This document shows positions 22,729 to 31,023 of a DNA stretch of 45,105 nucleotides, piece by piece. The DNA is from an uncultured Lewinella sp. GTDB lineage: Bacteria > Bacteroidota > Bacteroidia > Chitinophagales > Saprospiraceae. The notes under the pieces were generated by a model. It did not search any database and was not told where the DNA came from. It saw nothing but the letters and a program-made list of their open reading frames with translations. The first letter of the stretch is position 1; each line of letters begins with the position of its first letter. Location of the stretch: NCBI GenBank assembly GCA_913057785.1, contig CAJXPD010000051.1, forward strand, positions 1 to 45,105. The letters run 5' to 3'. The translations under genes were made by a program, and so were the position numbers.

Positions 22729-23152
22729 AGAACTCGTACGTACCCGCGATCATTTGGTGCTGTCCCTACCACATAAAGGGCCCGCACTCATGGTAGACCA
22801 GGTCTTAGAACATGCGGCAGCCTCCGTTAAGGCAGAACTAACCGTTACTCCTGACAATATCTATGTTCGCAATGGCCAGTTTGAAACCGCCGGTTTGATC
22901 GAACATATGGCGCAAACGGTTGCCCTACACAAAGTCATAGAAGCAGAGGAAAAGGGCATACCCGCACAGAAGGGCTATTTAACTGCCATCAAATCTCTGC
23001 AGCAAGAAAAAGAGATTCCTGTTGCATCAGTGATTACGACAGAGATATTTATCCTTCTAGATCTACAAACTGCTGTGAAAGCTACCTGCATTTCACGGGT
23101 AAACAATAAAGTAGTAGGAGCAGCTGAAATGCTCTTCAAGATTCAAGCCTAA
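22718..23152 (+). CDS. ApeP-like 3-hydroxyacyl-ACP dehydratase (hotdog fold)
   Basis: A 144-residue hotdog protein with LPHKGPALMVDQVLE, matching the family's PHRPPMLLVD start, and AGLIEHMAQTVALH, which carries the Glu-His pair of the second motif. ApeP-type dehydratases work in aryl-polyene synthesis to generate conjugated double bonds. With the FabZ-like protein at 18406 this gives two dehydratases, as is common in such clusters. A strong bidirectional hairpin follows, so this is the last gene of the plus-strand operon. Confidence 0.85.
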   Translation: MVTRELVRTRDHLVLSLPHKGPALMVDQVLEHAAASVKAELTVTPDNIYVRNGQFETAGLIEHMAQTVALHKVIEAEEKGIPAQKGYLTAIKSLQQEKEIPVASVITTEIFILLDLQTAVKATCISRVNNKVVGAAEMLFKIQA

Positions 23153-23169
23153 AGAGGCTAGATTCAGAG

Positions 23170-23205
23170 CGAGCTGAATAATTTCTTTAGGACTTATTCA
23201 GCTCG
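23170..23205. terminator. Bidirectional terminator between convergent genes
   Basis: CGAGCTGAATAA (23170-23181) and TTATTCAGCTCG (23194-23205) form a perfect 12-bp stem with a 12-base loop. It lies between the stop codons of the plus-strand dehydratase and the minus-strand FabG gene and can serve both. Confidence 0.75.
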
Positions 23206-23207
23206 GT

Positions 23208-23945
23208 CTAAAACCCGGGATGATAGCCGCCATCGATGGTAATCACCTGCCCATTGACATAAGAAGAACGATCCGAAGCTAGAAAAGCCACGAGATTGGC
23301 CACTTCATCAGCGGTACCAAATCGTTTTAATGCCACGATCTCCTTGTATTGATCCTCAGGTATTTCTTCGATCATTTCCGTTTTGATGAAGCCAGGTGTG
23401 ATGGTGTTGATACGCACATTTTTAGTGCCCAATTCGATCGCCAAGGACTTGGTTGCACCAAACAATCCGGATTTAGCTGCTGAATAGTTGACTTGTCCTT
23501 TCCAACCAGTGCTGCCTGACTGGGAGGACACATTGATAATGCTCCCTGATTTCTTGGTAAGCATTTTCCGCAGGACTTGTTTGGTGACATAAAAGAAGCT
23601 GTTGAGATTGGTATTGATTACCTCTTCCCATTCCTCTTCTTTCATGAAGATCATCAGGTTATCTCGGCGAACCCCTGCATTGTTTACGAGCACTTCGATA
23701 AACTTGTCTGGGTTCTCTTTAACCCATCCACCTAACTGTTCCTTGACGGCTTTGGAATCGCCAATATCAAAAGGAATGAGCTCGGCTTCTACACCAAATT
23801 CTCGGACCTCGGTAAGTGTCTGTTGAGCTCGTTCAAGATTAGAACGATAGTTGATAAGAAGGTTGAATCCTTGCTCGGCTAGCTTCAAACAGATGGCTCG
23901 GCCAATACCACGGGAACCACCTGTAACAAGTGCATAATTCGGCAT
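23208..23945 (-). CDS. fabG: FabG-like 3-oxoacyl-ACP reductase (second copy)
   Basis: A 245-residue short-chain dehydrogenase. It has TGGSRGIGRA at the N-terminus, NNAGVRRDN, catalytic Ser in NVSSQSGSTG and YSAAK as the Tyr/Lys motif, then a C-terminus typical of 3-oxoacyl-ACP reductases (VNGQVITIDGG). It is convergent with the polyene operon and divergent from the CPBP protease gene. It probably supplies the reductase step of polyene chain extension, alone or with the copy at 21208. The gene symbol reflects the family and not proven housekeeping function. Confidence 0.88.
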   Translation of the reverse strand: MPNYALVTGGSRGIGRAICLKLAEQGFNLLINYRSNLERAQQTLTEVREFGVEAELIPFDIGDSKAVKEQLGGWVKENPDKFIEVLVNNAGVRRDNLMIFMKEEEWEEVINTNLNSFFYVTKQVLRKMLTKKSGSIINVSSQSGSTGWKGQVNYSAAKSGLFGATKSLAIELGTKNVRINTITPGFIKTEMIEEIPEDQYKEIVALKRFGTADEVANLVAFLASDRSSYVNGQVITIDGGYHPGF

Positions 23946-24047
23946 GCTGTTAATCGTGTTTTGAGTTTTTATTCTCAGCCAGGGATTAGTTGGAAATGAA
24001 AATCCGGAGAGAAGCCGGAACGGGTAAGTTAAACAAAATATTTAGAT

Positions 24048-24743
24048 ATGGAAAAGCGGATAAATTGGATTAGTGTAATTGTCTTTTACGCCATTAGCTT
24101 GCTGATCGCCTGGTCGGCCCTACAATATTTTGGCAACAACATCTGGGCGGGCCTAAAGGGATTAGGACCAATGGTAGGCGCCTTGGTAGTCCTAAGTCTC
24201 TGGAGAAGAAAAAGCAGACAGTTCAGCATATGGGGAAGCCGGCCTGGTCTCAGCCTGCTAGGATTGTTGATTCCATTGAGTTTGGCCTATGTGATTGGGA
24301 TCCGTCAGACTGATTTTTTTGATGATATACACATTAACGGCATAGCCATGGCCGCCCTTGGATTGACCTATGCCTTTGCCGAAGAATATGGGTGGAGAGG
24401 TTATCTGCAAGAGGAATTAATGCCCCTTGGATTAAAAGCTTCCGCCATAATTATTGGTGTACTATGGTACTTCTGGCATTTCAGCTGGATGAGATCAGGC
24501 ACCAACCTAAGCAATGAACTGAGTTTTCTGGCTCTGTGCCTCTTCGGAAGTTGGGGAATGGCGGTGACCGCAGTCAAAACTCAATCGATCATATTACCGG
24601 CTTGTTTACATTTTGTATTTAACCTGTTAAGTGTTTTACAGCTCAAGAGTATTGAAGTAGCCATTCCTGTAGCATCCATAGTGGCCTGGGTATACCTGGT
24701 GCAGTACTGGGAAAAGGAAAGCCCGGAAGGCGTTCCAAGCTAA
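24048..24743 (+). CDS. CPBP-family (CAAX-like) intramembrane protease
   Basis: A 231-residue membrane protein with several hydrophobic segments. The CPBP motif EEYGWRGYLQEEL is near residue 112, followed by the His motifs FWHFSW near 143 and HFVFNLL near 199. These residues form the catalytic site of Abi/Rce1-type intramembrane proteases. Such proteins often sit in RiPP and bacteriocin clusters for processing or self-immunity. Here it may process or protect against the peptide product (inferred from position between the polyene genes and the TonB receptor). Confidence 0.85.
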   Translation: MEKRINWISVIVFYAISLLIAWSALQYFGNNIWAGLKGLGPMVGALVVLSLWRRKSRQFSIWGSRPGLSLLGLLIPLSLAYVIGIRQTDFFDDIHINGIAMAALGLTYAFAEEYGWRGYLQEELMPLGLKASAIIIGVLWYFWHFSWMRSGTNLSNELSFLALCLFGSWGMAVTAVKTQSIILPACLHFVFNLLSVLQLKSIEVAIPVASIVAWVYLVQYWEKESPEGVPS

Positions 24744-24795
24744 GGAATTCAGCGACTCTGTTAACCAAATTAGTTCAAGTAGAAAAACTAGTAAA

Positions 24796-27033
24796 ATGGC
24801 ACACAAGATTTTAACCTCGCTTCTAGTAAGAGGCCTACTTAGCCTATGCTTACTATCGAGCTCCTTCGCACTTTTGCAGGCCAATACAGTGCAAGTTAGC
24901 ATTGAAGGCTACGTGAAGAATGTTCATGGTTTTCCGGAGGCAAATGCCTTTGTCTATATCGAAGGGACCTTTGATGAAACCGTAACAGACTCTACCGGTT
25001 ATTTTGAGTTGTCTACCGAAAGTGAAATGGGCGCCATGATTATGCTCATTGCACATAAAAAGGACTACTTGGATGCCTTCGAGCCCATTACCGTGAATAC
25101 TGCCCAGCTATCGGTGGAGGTAGTCTTTTCGCAAAAAATTTATGACCTCGATTTAGTCACTGTCACCGCCAAGAAGACCATAGAAAAGGAATTCATGCAA
25201 GTCCAGTCTATCCAGACGCTAGAGGCTATTCTATCCTCTTCAGATGGCAACATCCTATCATCAATGAACACCCTCCCCGGTGCACAACAGGTGGGAGAAA
25301 CCGGAGAGTTATCTGTGAGAGGAGGAGCAGGACACGAAACGAGTTTCTTTGTGGACGGCATGCTATTGCGCCAATACCTTAGCAGCAGTACGCCTGGAAC
25401 AGGTGGAAGAATGCGTTTTTCGGCTGATCTATTTCAATCCTTCCAGTTGAATACCGGTGGCTATTCCGCCGAATATGGACAGGCTTTGTCTTCTATCCTT
25501 TTGATGGAGACGAAGGATATGCCCACCCAATTCAATGAGGGCTTCTTCATTTCGCCATTCTTCCTTAGCTCTCAGACCAAAACATCCCTGAGTAAGACTG
25601 CTAGCTTAGAAAGTGACGTATCCTATACTAACTTCTCTTTCATTAGTAAACTACTCAAAACCGATGACCCTGATAAGTCTTTGTTTAGTGGGCCGGAAAC
25701 TATTGAAGGTAATCTCTTCTTTAAGAAGAAACTAAAGGATGGGGGCTACTTCAAGAGCTTCTTATATGGCACTAAATCCAAGATCGGATTTGCCGACCGA
25801 GATATCAATCGCGAAAACGGGCAGATTCGCTATAATCTAGATAATGATAACATCTACACTACCAGTTCCTATAAGAAGCAAATCAATGGCTGGAACTTCC
25901 TTAGTGCCATTTCCTTAGGCTACGATAGAGAGGATATAGGCATTGATTCCGTAGCAAAGGCGGAGGATATTTTACATGGATCTTTCTTCACGGGCGACAA
26001 AGAGTGGACTGGACATGCGAAGGTAAAGGCCGCTAAGCAGTTTGGGAACTCCATATTATTAAACGTAGGGAGTGAATCCTTTTACTCTGATAAACGCATC
26101 ACTTATCGAAGCCTAAAGGCTCACCTGCAAGAATTGATCTGGGCCTCCTATGTAGAAGGGTCGATACGCCTGAGTCGCCGTGCGAATTTATCGGTGGGTA
26201 CCCGATTTGAATATTCTACCTTATTAAAAAAGAGTAGCTTCTCGCCAAGAGTTAACATGACCGTAAATCTAGGCAATAACTACACTTTGAATGTAGCGGG
26301 GGGCGAATTTTACCAAACTCCACAATACCGGTATCTTACTGTAGATCCCTCGACCTTAAAATTCCAGAAAGCCAGACATGCTATTCTTGGGTTGGAAAAG
26401 CGCTTCAGTAGAGATCAGTACCTTAAGTTTGATCTATTCCACAAGAGATACGACCAGCTGATCCGCTTCAATGGCAATGATGTTGAGAGCACCGGAAACG
26501 GCTATACCAGAGGCTTTGAAATTTTATGGAGAGATGAGGAGAGTATCCGCTCCGTCGAATACCATGTTAACTATTCCTTGACTGATACCAAAAGAAATTA
26601 CCTGGACTACCCTATCGCAGCCCAACCGACTTTCGTTTCAAAACACCAAGGATCTTTGGTGGTCTATAAGAGTTTTACAAAACTCTCCACTTTAGTAGGA
26701 ACAAGCTACACCTATCAATCAGGGCGGCCTTTCTACAATCCGAATCGTACTGATGCTGAGTTTTTGGCTGACCGGACAAAGGATTTTCATATTGCCAGAG
26801 TGAACATTGCTTATTCCTTCAACCTCGGAGATCATTCCGCGATCTTGGTTGTATCTCTAGATAATGTAATTGGTAACCAACAAGTGTATGGCTATGAGTA
26901 CGCGGCATTAGATCCAAGTTTCCGAAGAGAAATCACCCCTTTGTATCGTCGCTTCCTTTTCGTTGGAGGATTCCTCAATCTAGGTACCAGTAAGGATAGC
27001 AAGAAGATGAAGGAGATATTACGCAACCGATAA
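24796..27033 (+). CDS. TonB-dependent outer membrane receptor with carboxypeptidase-regulatory-like N-terminus
   Basis: A 745-residue protein. A signal peptide (to about residue 30, ending LLQANT) precedes a carboxypeptidase-regulatory-like beta-sandwich (about 33-110, containing SIEGYVKNVHGFPEANAFVYI). A plug domain follows (SVRGGAGHETSFFVDGM near 174-190, NTGGYSAEYGQALSSIL near 216-232), then a long series of beta strands forming the barrel. TonB-dependent transporters of this kind import siderophores, glycans or other bulky substrates in Bacteroidota. In this cluster it may take the product back up or be a transport component. The substrate is not readable. Confidence 0.85.
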   Translation: MAHKILTSLLVRGLLSLCLLSSSFALLQANTVQVSIEGYVKNVHGFPEANAFVYIEGTFDETVTDSTGYFELSTESEMGAMIMLIAHKKDYLDAFEPITVNTAQLSVEVVFSQKIYDLDLVTVTAKKTIEKEFMQVQSIQTLEAILSSSDGNILSSMNTLPGAQQVGETGELSVRGGAGHETSFFVDGMLLRQYLSSSTPGTGGRMRFSADLFQSFQLNTGGYSAEYGQALSSILLMETKDMPTQFNEGFFISPFFLSSQTKTSLSKTASLESDVSYTNFSFISKLLKTDDPDKSLFSGPETIEGNLFFKKKLKDGGYFKSFLYGTKSKIGFADRDINRENGQIRYNLDNDNIYTTSSYKKQINGWNFLSAISLGYDREDIGIDSVAKAEDILHGSFFTGDKEWTGHAKVKAAKQFGNSILLNVGSESFYSDKRITYRSLKAHLQELIWASYVEGSIRLSRRANLSVGTRFEYSTLLKKSSFSPRVNMTVNLGNNYTLNVAGGEFYQTPQYRYLTVDPSTLKFQKARHAILGLEKRFSRDQYLKFDLFHKRYDQLIRFNGNDVESTGNGYTRGFEILWRDEESIRSVEYHVNYSLTDTKRNYLDYPIAAQPTFVSKHQGSLVVYKSFTKLSTLVGTSYTYQSGRPFYNPNRTDAEFLADRTKDFHIARVNIAYSFNLGDHSAILVVSLDNVIGNQQVYGYEYAALDPSFRREITPLYRRFLFVGGFLNLGTSKDSKKMKEILRNR

Positions 27034-27117
27034 ATTGCCACGCCCTGCGCGGAGGCACCTGAAATACGGTACGACCAGCGCAACCTATATAATCGTCCAT
27101 TTCCAAAATCATGGATC

Positions 27118-27786
27118 ATGAAAAGAAATACAGCACTCATCTTATATGCATATGTATCAGCACAAGCAATTCGAAAGCTATCCGAAATTGTTCTGCCGCT
27201 CGTGCCAGCGGCAGAAGCGAAGAAGGTGTTGAACACTAAGCGGAAGGAGACAGTATTGGTTTCTTTGGCTGGTAAATACCTCCTCCGAGAGGGGCTACTA
27301 CGGCTTGATCTTGATCCTAATTTGATCAAAGAAATACGGTACAATGAGCACAGGCGGCCAATTATCGAGCACGACTTCGACTTCAATATTTCTCACTCTG
27401 GAAATTTGGTCGCCTGTGCACTTAGTAAACATACCAAAATTGGGGTGGACCTAGAGCGTATCAAGCCCTATCGAGATTCTCATCTGCACGCATTCTTTGA
27501 TGATAGAGAAAGAGAAATGATCCTCCAGGCTAAAGATCATCACGAAACGTTTTATGATTTATGGACCAGAAAGGAAGCTGTACTAAAAGCCGATGGTAGA
27601 GGCCTAACGCTAACTAGAAAGAAACTGCGCTTCGAAGGAAACCTGGCTGTAATTGAAAATGATGATAACTGGGAGCTCCATTCTTTAGCTATCGATGAGC
27701 GTTATGCGGCCAATCTTGCCGTCATTCCAGGCCGAATTCAGAAGTTTATCCTTGAAGAGTTTCGATTGCCAGATTGGGAGGAATAG
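27118..27786 (+). CDS. Sfp-type 4'-phosphopantetheinyl transferase
   Basis: A 222-residue PPTase with the two metal/CoA motifs GVDLE (Asp111, Glu113) and WTRKEAVLKADGRG (149-162), and the substrate motif FNISHSG near 89-95. It transfers phosphopantetheine from CoA to the Ser of carrier proteins. The cluster's ACP at 8612 is the likely target. The gene lies 84 bases after the TonB receptor. Confidence 0.92.
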   Translation: MKRNTALILYAYVSAQAIRKLSEIVLPLVPAAEAKKVLNTKRKETVLVSLAGKYLLREGLLRLDLDPNLIKEIRYNEHRRPIIEHDFDFNISHSGNLVACALSKHTKIGVDLERIKPYRDSHLHAFFDDREREMILQAKDHHETFYDLWTRKEAVLKADGRGLTLTRKKLRFEGNLAVIENDDNWELHSLAIDERYAANLAVIPGRIQKFILEEFRLPDWEE

Positions 27787-27810
27787 CAGCAATACGGAGT
27801 AGGAAGAAAA

Positions 27811-28404
27811 TTATCCAAATAGATCCACTATTTCTATGCCTTCGATGTTGTTTTCGAACCAACGTAGCGGAGACTGGATCTTGTCACCGGTACAAGTATC
27901 GCATTTAAAAAATAAATAGTAGAGTTGAAGATTATCACCAAGACGGCTTAAGAGTTTAATCAGCCTTTGTTCTCCTTCGACTTCTCGCTTGTAAAGCTTT
28001 TTTAAGCGCCAAATGTAGTAGGCTTCATCATGCGTCTCCGTAACGGTTAGCGAAACTTCATCGTCGGTATATTCAGCGAGAAACTGGCGCGCAAGGACTC
28101 CATGATGCTTAGACCAATCCCGTGGCTTACGCTTGTCTTCTTTGTGTTTAAAAGAGTCGTGGACTAAGGCGACCAGTCGCAGTCTTGCTCTTACCTCTTG
28201 AGTTATTTGCAAGCGATCAATATTGTCGAAAACATCGCGGATATGCTTGTAGACTTCCCCTTCAGGATGACCATATCTGGGCACGCCCCACAACAATCCT
28301 CTCCTGAATCCTTTATCTTGTATTATCAGTCTTTCCAGAGGAGTTTCAGGCTGTAGAACCTTATCCAGATCCACCCCCTGTAATTCCGCCCTCATTTCCT
28401 TCAT
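27811..28404 (-). CDS. HD-superfamily phosphohydrolase-like protein
   Basis: A 197-residue protein. It has VYKHI with His54, then LVALVHDSFKHKED with the HD pair His82-Asp83, and downstream HHGVLARQF plus VTETHDEAYY, giving a plausible metal-binding set H...HD...H...D. The HD superfamily hydrolyses nucleotides or phosphate esters, but the substrate cannot be assigned. It is convergent with the PPTase gene and divergent from htrA, which probably marks the cluster's right boundary. It looks like a general cellular gene. Confidence 0.75.
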   Translation of the reverse strand: MKEMRAELQGVDLDKVLQPETPLERLIIQDKGFRRGLLWGVPRYGHPEGEVYKHIRDVFDNIDRLQITQEVRARLRLVALVHDSFKHKEDKRKPRDWSKHHGVLARQFLAEYTDDEVSLTVTETHDEAYYIWRLKKLYKREVEGEQRLIKLLSRLGDNLQLYYLFFKCDTCTGDKIQSPLRWFENNIEGIEIVDLFG

Positions 28405-28448
28405 TATTATAGTTAATGTCCTGTTAAACTAAATGAGCAAAATAACCA

Positions 28449-28474
28449 TTGGTAAAGGTAAGTAGTTATTTTTG
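28449..28474 (+). promoter_or_regulatory. Candidate promoter of the HtrA-like gene
   Basis: TATTTTTG (28467-28474) fits the Bacteroidota -7 consensus TAnnTTTG, and TTG (28449-28451) could be the -33 element, although the spacer is shorter than usual. It lies 57 bases before the htrA start codon, in the space shared with the divergent HD gene. Confidence 0.4.
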
Positions 28475-28531
28475 TATGCAAGGCATGGACTATGCCCCAC
28501 TGTTATTTTTAAACGAAAATAAAACGAAAAT

Positions 28532-29674
28532 ATGAAAAAGTTATTTTCGACTGTATTGGCTGGCGTTTTCGGGGGGTTAATTACCCTCGGAGGAATTTAT
28601 CTATTAAACGACAAGTCAGATACGGTAAATTATTCACCTACCTCTACCCCTTCTATTCAACAAGTGAAGTTCAATACTTCACCAGCAAACAACAATTCGG
28701 CAACTGCGCCTTTTGATTTTAAGACTGCGGCTGCTTTGGCAACCCCTGCGGTTGTCCATATATCGTCTCGTACAGAGGCTGATCCCAATGAATCTAACAA
28801 TCCCTTCCGCTTCTTTTTTGAAGATGGTGGTGCGCCACGCGGTGGTACAGGCTCCGGTGTAATCTACTCCAGAGATGGTTACATCATTACCAATAATCAC
28901 GTGGTTGATGGTGCAGATCAGGTATCTGTTACTTTGCATGATAACCGCACCTTCAAAGCAAATGTAGTCGGCACCGATAAAAAAACAGACCTGGCTGTAA
29001 TCAAGATTGAAGCTGATGGTCTTCCTACTTTAAAGCCTGGCAATTCAGACGCTGCTCAAGTCGGCGAATGGGTCTTGGCGGTGGGTAACCCTTTTGACCT
29101 AACTTCCACGGTGACTGCTGGTATCATCAGTGCTAAAGGGAGAAGCATTCGAATCTTGGGTGGTGGAGACGCCATCGAAGCTTTTATCCAAACGGATGCC
29201 GCGGTGAATCCGGGTAATAGTGGAGGTGCCTTAGTTGATACTCAAGGGCGTTTGTTAGGTATAAACACCGCTATCGCAACTCGTTCAGGAAGTTACCAAG
29301 GCTATTCTTTCGCCATCCCTGTGGATTTGGTCACACGTATCGTGGATGATATCATTGAATACGGAACTTACCAAAGAGCCTACTTGGGCGTGCACATCTA
29401 TGAGCTAGATGATGAAGCAGCTCAAGATTTGAACATAAACATCAGTCAAGGTGTTGTTGTAAGTGAATTAATCGACGGGGGTTCTGCTCAGTATTCTGGA
29501 ATGTTGGAGCAAGATGTCATTGTAGCGATAGAAGAGCGCAAGATTAATAGTGTTCCGGACCTTCAGGAGGTAATTGGCAGAGCCAAAGTTGGAGAGGTGA
29601 TTAACGTGAAAGTTCATCGAAGAGGTCAAGAAATTGACATTCCAGTCAGATTAAAGGCTTATAATGCGAATTAA
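28532..29674 (+). CDS. HtrA/DegP-family periplasmic serine protease
   Basis: A 380-residue protein with an N-terminal membrane anchor or signal (residues about 5-26). A trypsin-like domain holds the triad His123 (TNNHVVDGA), Asp153 (TDLAVIKI) and Ser230 (NPGNSGGALV), and a single C-terminal PDZ domain (about 285-375) follows. It degrades or refolds misfolded envelope proteins. Most DegP proteins have two PDZ domains; this is the shorter one-PDZ, DegS-like form. A clear terminator follows. No link to the biosynthetic cluster is apparent. Confidence 0.93.
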   Translation: MKKLFSTVLAGVFGGLITLGGIYLLNDKSDTVNYSPTSTPSIQQVKFNTSPANNNSATAPFDFKTAAALATPAVVHISSRTEADPNESNNPFRFFFEDGGAPRGGTGSGVIYSRDGYIITNNHVVDGADQVSVTLHDNRTFKANVVGTDKKTDLAVIKIEADGLPTLKPGNSDAAQVGEWVLAVGNPFDLTSTVTAGIISAKGRSIRILGGGDAIEAFIQTDAAVNPGNSGGALVDTQGRLLGINTAIATRSGSYQGYSFAIPVDLVTRIVDDIIEYGTYQRAYLGVHIYELDDEAAQDLNINISQGVVVSELIDGGSAQYSGMLEQDVIVAIEERKINSVPDLQEVIGRAKVGEVINVKVHRRGQEIDIPVRLKAYNAN

Positions 29675-29810
29675 TGGTAATTTTTTCCCGCAAATAATGG
29701 GGTTAATTCAAAAATTATCCAGACATTTGCAACAAAGTAGAACTGATTCTAGTTTTAAGAACTATATAAAGAGACTTGTTTAAAGTTGGTTTTTCGTTTT
29801 GTTTTGATGT

Positions 29811-29844
29811 GTCTGTCTTGCTTCAGTGAGACAGACTTTTTTTT
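29811..29844 (+). terminator. Rho-independent terminator
   Basis: GTCTGTCT (29811-29818) pairs with AGACAGAC (29829-29836), and a run of eight T follows (29837-29844). It ends transcription about 135 bases after the HtrA-like gene. The gap of about 220 bases before the ComF gene otherwise holds only AT-rich sequence. Confidence 0.85.
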
Positions 29845-29898
29845 GTCCTGATGTGAACCCATTGCCGAATGGCAAAACACTAATTAACGACGCGCTCT

Positions 29899-30606
29899 AT
29901 GTACCTACACCCTATCTTGGAAGGGATAGAACAATGCTTTTCGCTGTTCTATCCTAAGCTCTGTTTAGTTTGCGAAAGGAAGAAACCTGTCCGGGGAGAA
30001 ATCCTTTGCTTTGCTTGCCAGCATAAGTTGCCTACAACAAATTTTCACCTCGATCCAGAAAATGCGCTAATGCAAAGATTCTGGGGTCGGCTACCGTTAC
30101 AAGCTGCGGCCTCATTATTCTATTTCATTAAAGGAGGTCGCGCCCAGCAACTCATTCATCAGCTAAAGTACAATCATAAACCTGCCGTGGGAATCCAGCT
30201 TGGTCAATCCTATGGTAATCGGCTGAAAAACAGCGCATTGTTTCAGCATCTTGACTGTATAGTACCGGTGCCATTACACCCTAAAAAACAGCACCAGAGA
30301 GGTTATAATCAAAGCGAAACCTTTGCCCAAGGCCTTTCTACCAGTATGGGTATACCTTGCTATGCGCACGCCCTTGAGCGTGGCAACTTTACGCAAACTC
30401 AGACCCGTAAAGGTCGCTTAGACCGCATGAAAAATGTGATGGAAGCATTTACATTAAGAGACGGGAAGGCTTTACAGGGAAAGCATGTTTTACTAGTCGA
30501 TGATGTGATTACGACAGGAGCCACCTTAGAAGCTTGTGGCATGCAATTGCTCGGCGTCAAGGACTTGACATTGAGCGTGGCAACAATCGGTTTTGCGAGT
30601 GGATAA
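29899..30606 (+). CDS. comF: ComF-family phosphoribosyltransferase-like protein
   Basis: A 235-residue protein. An N-terminal double zinc-finger (LVCERKK, then CFACQHK) precedes a type I phosphoribosyltransferase domain with VPVPLHPKKQHQRGYNQSE and the PRPP loop VLLVDDVITTGATLEA near 200-215. ComF proteins take part in DNA uptake for transformation or in DNA processing in diverse bacteria; the exact reaction is not established. The gene stands alone after the HtrA terminator. Confidence 0.88.
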   Translation: MYLHPILEGIEQCFSLFYPKLCLVCERKKPVRGEILCFACQHKLPTTNFHLDPENALMQRFWGRLPLQAAASLFYFIKGGRAQQLIHQLKYNHKPAVGIQLGQSYGNRLKNSALFQHLDCIVPVPLHPKKQHQRGYNQSETFAQGLSTSMGIPCYAHALERGNFTQTQTRKGRLDRMKNVMEAFTLRDGKALQGKHVLLVDDVITTGATLEACGMQLLGVKDLTLSVATIGFASG

Positions 30607-30688
30607 AAATTGTGAGGCACGGCCCTGCTGGCAGCACTGCATTTCCCAGATAGCTAATTGTGACCAAGCATGGACCGTACCTAGACGC

Positions 30689-30829
30689 TTAACTGGCGTC
30701 GATCCAGGGATTCCCCCCGCCTTTAACTTTTGCCTGCTGCTCCTCAGGGATGGGCTTGAGTTTTTCGCTAATGGTGACAATGGAATTTTCCTTGCTACTG
30801 GCAGGAATAGTGAGCTGAATTGAGTTCAT
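30689..30829 (-). CDS. Small double-glycine-leader peptide, unknown (46 aa)
   Basis: A 46-residue ORF beginning MNSIQLTIPASSKEN and ending EEQQAKVKGGGNPWIDAS. The EEQQAKVKGG stretch resembles the double-glycine leader ends common in Bacteroidota peptide precursors, leaving a very short tail GNPWIDAS. The frame is open further upstream to 30925, but TACCTTTG on the minus strand (30851-30844), a -7-like box, lies 14 bases before this ATG and favours the short start. The gene is downstream of pyrH on the same strand and convergent with comF. No maturation or export gene is adjacent, so the function is unknown. It could be a stray coding-like frame. Confidence 0.45.
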   Translation of the reverse strand: MNSIQLTIPASSKENSIVTISEKLKPIPEEQQAKVKGGGNPWIDAS

Positions 30830-30937
30830 ATGAGCTTTTGGCTCAAAGGTAGAGCTAATGTGAAACGGGAAAGACAGGTAAAAAGGCCATTCATATGGGG
30901 AGATATGGCCGAAAGAGGAGGCCAAATTCGTCTAAGG

Positions 30938-30977
30938 ATATGTTTGATCAGAACTAATTAGCTTTGATCAAACATAT
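30938..30977. repeat. Perfect 13-bp inverted repeat downstream of pyrH
   Basis: ATATGTTTGATCA (30938-30950) and TGATCAAACATAT (30965-30977) are exact reverse complements separated by 14 bases. The element lies about 47 bases after the pyrH stop codon and about 110 bases before the small peptide start on the minus strand. There is no T-run on either strand, so it may be an operator or a mRNA 3' structure and not a simple terminator. Confidence 0.6.
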
Positions 30978-31023
30978 TCTAACAGGAAGTACAGATGAAT
31001 CCGGCTATAGCGGCGATCCAGCC

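Noticed and set aside
6392..23945. Flexirubin (dialkylresorcinol) pathway
   Set aside because: The ammonia lyase, KS/CLF and dehydratases fit, but no DarA or DarB homologue is in the window, so only the aryl-polyene part is supported.
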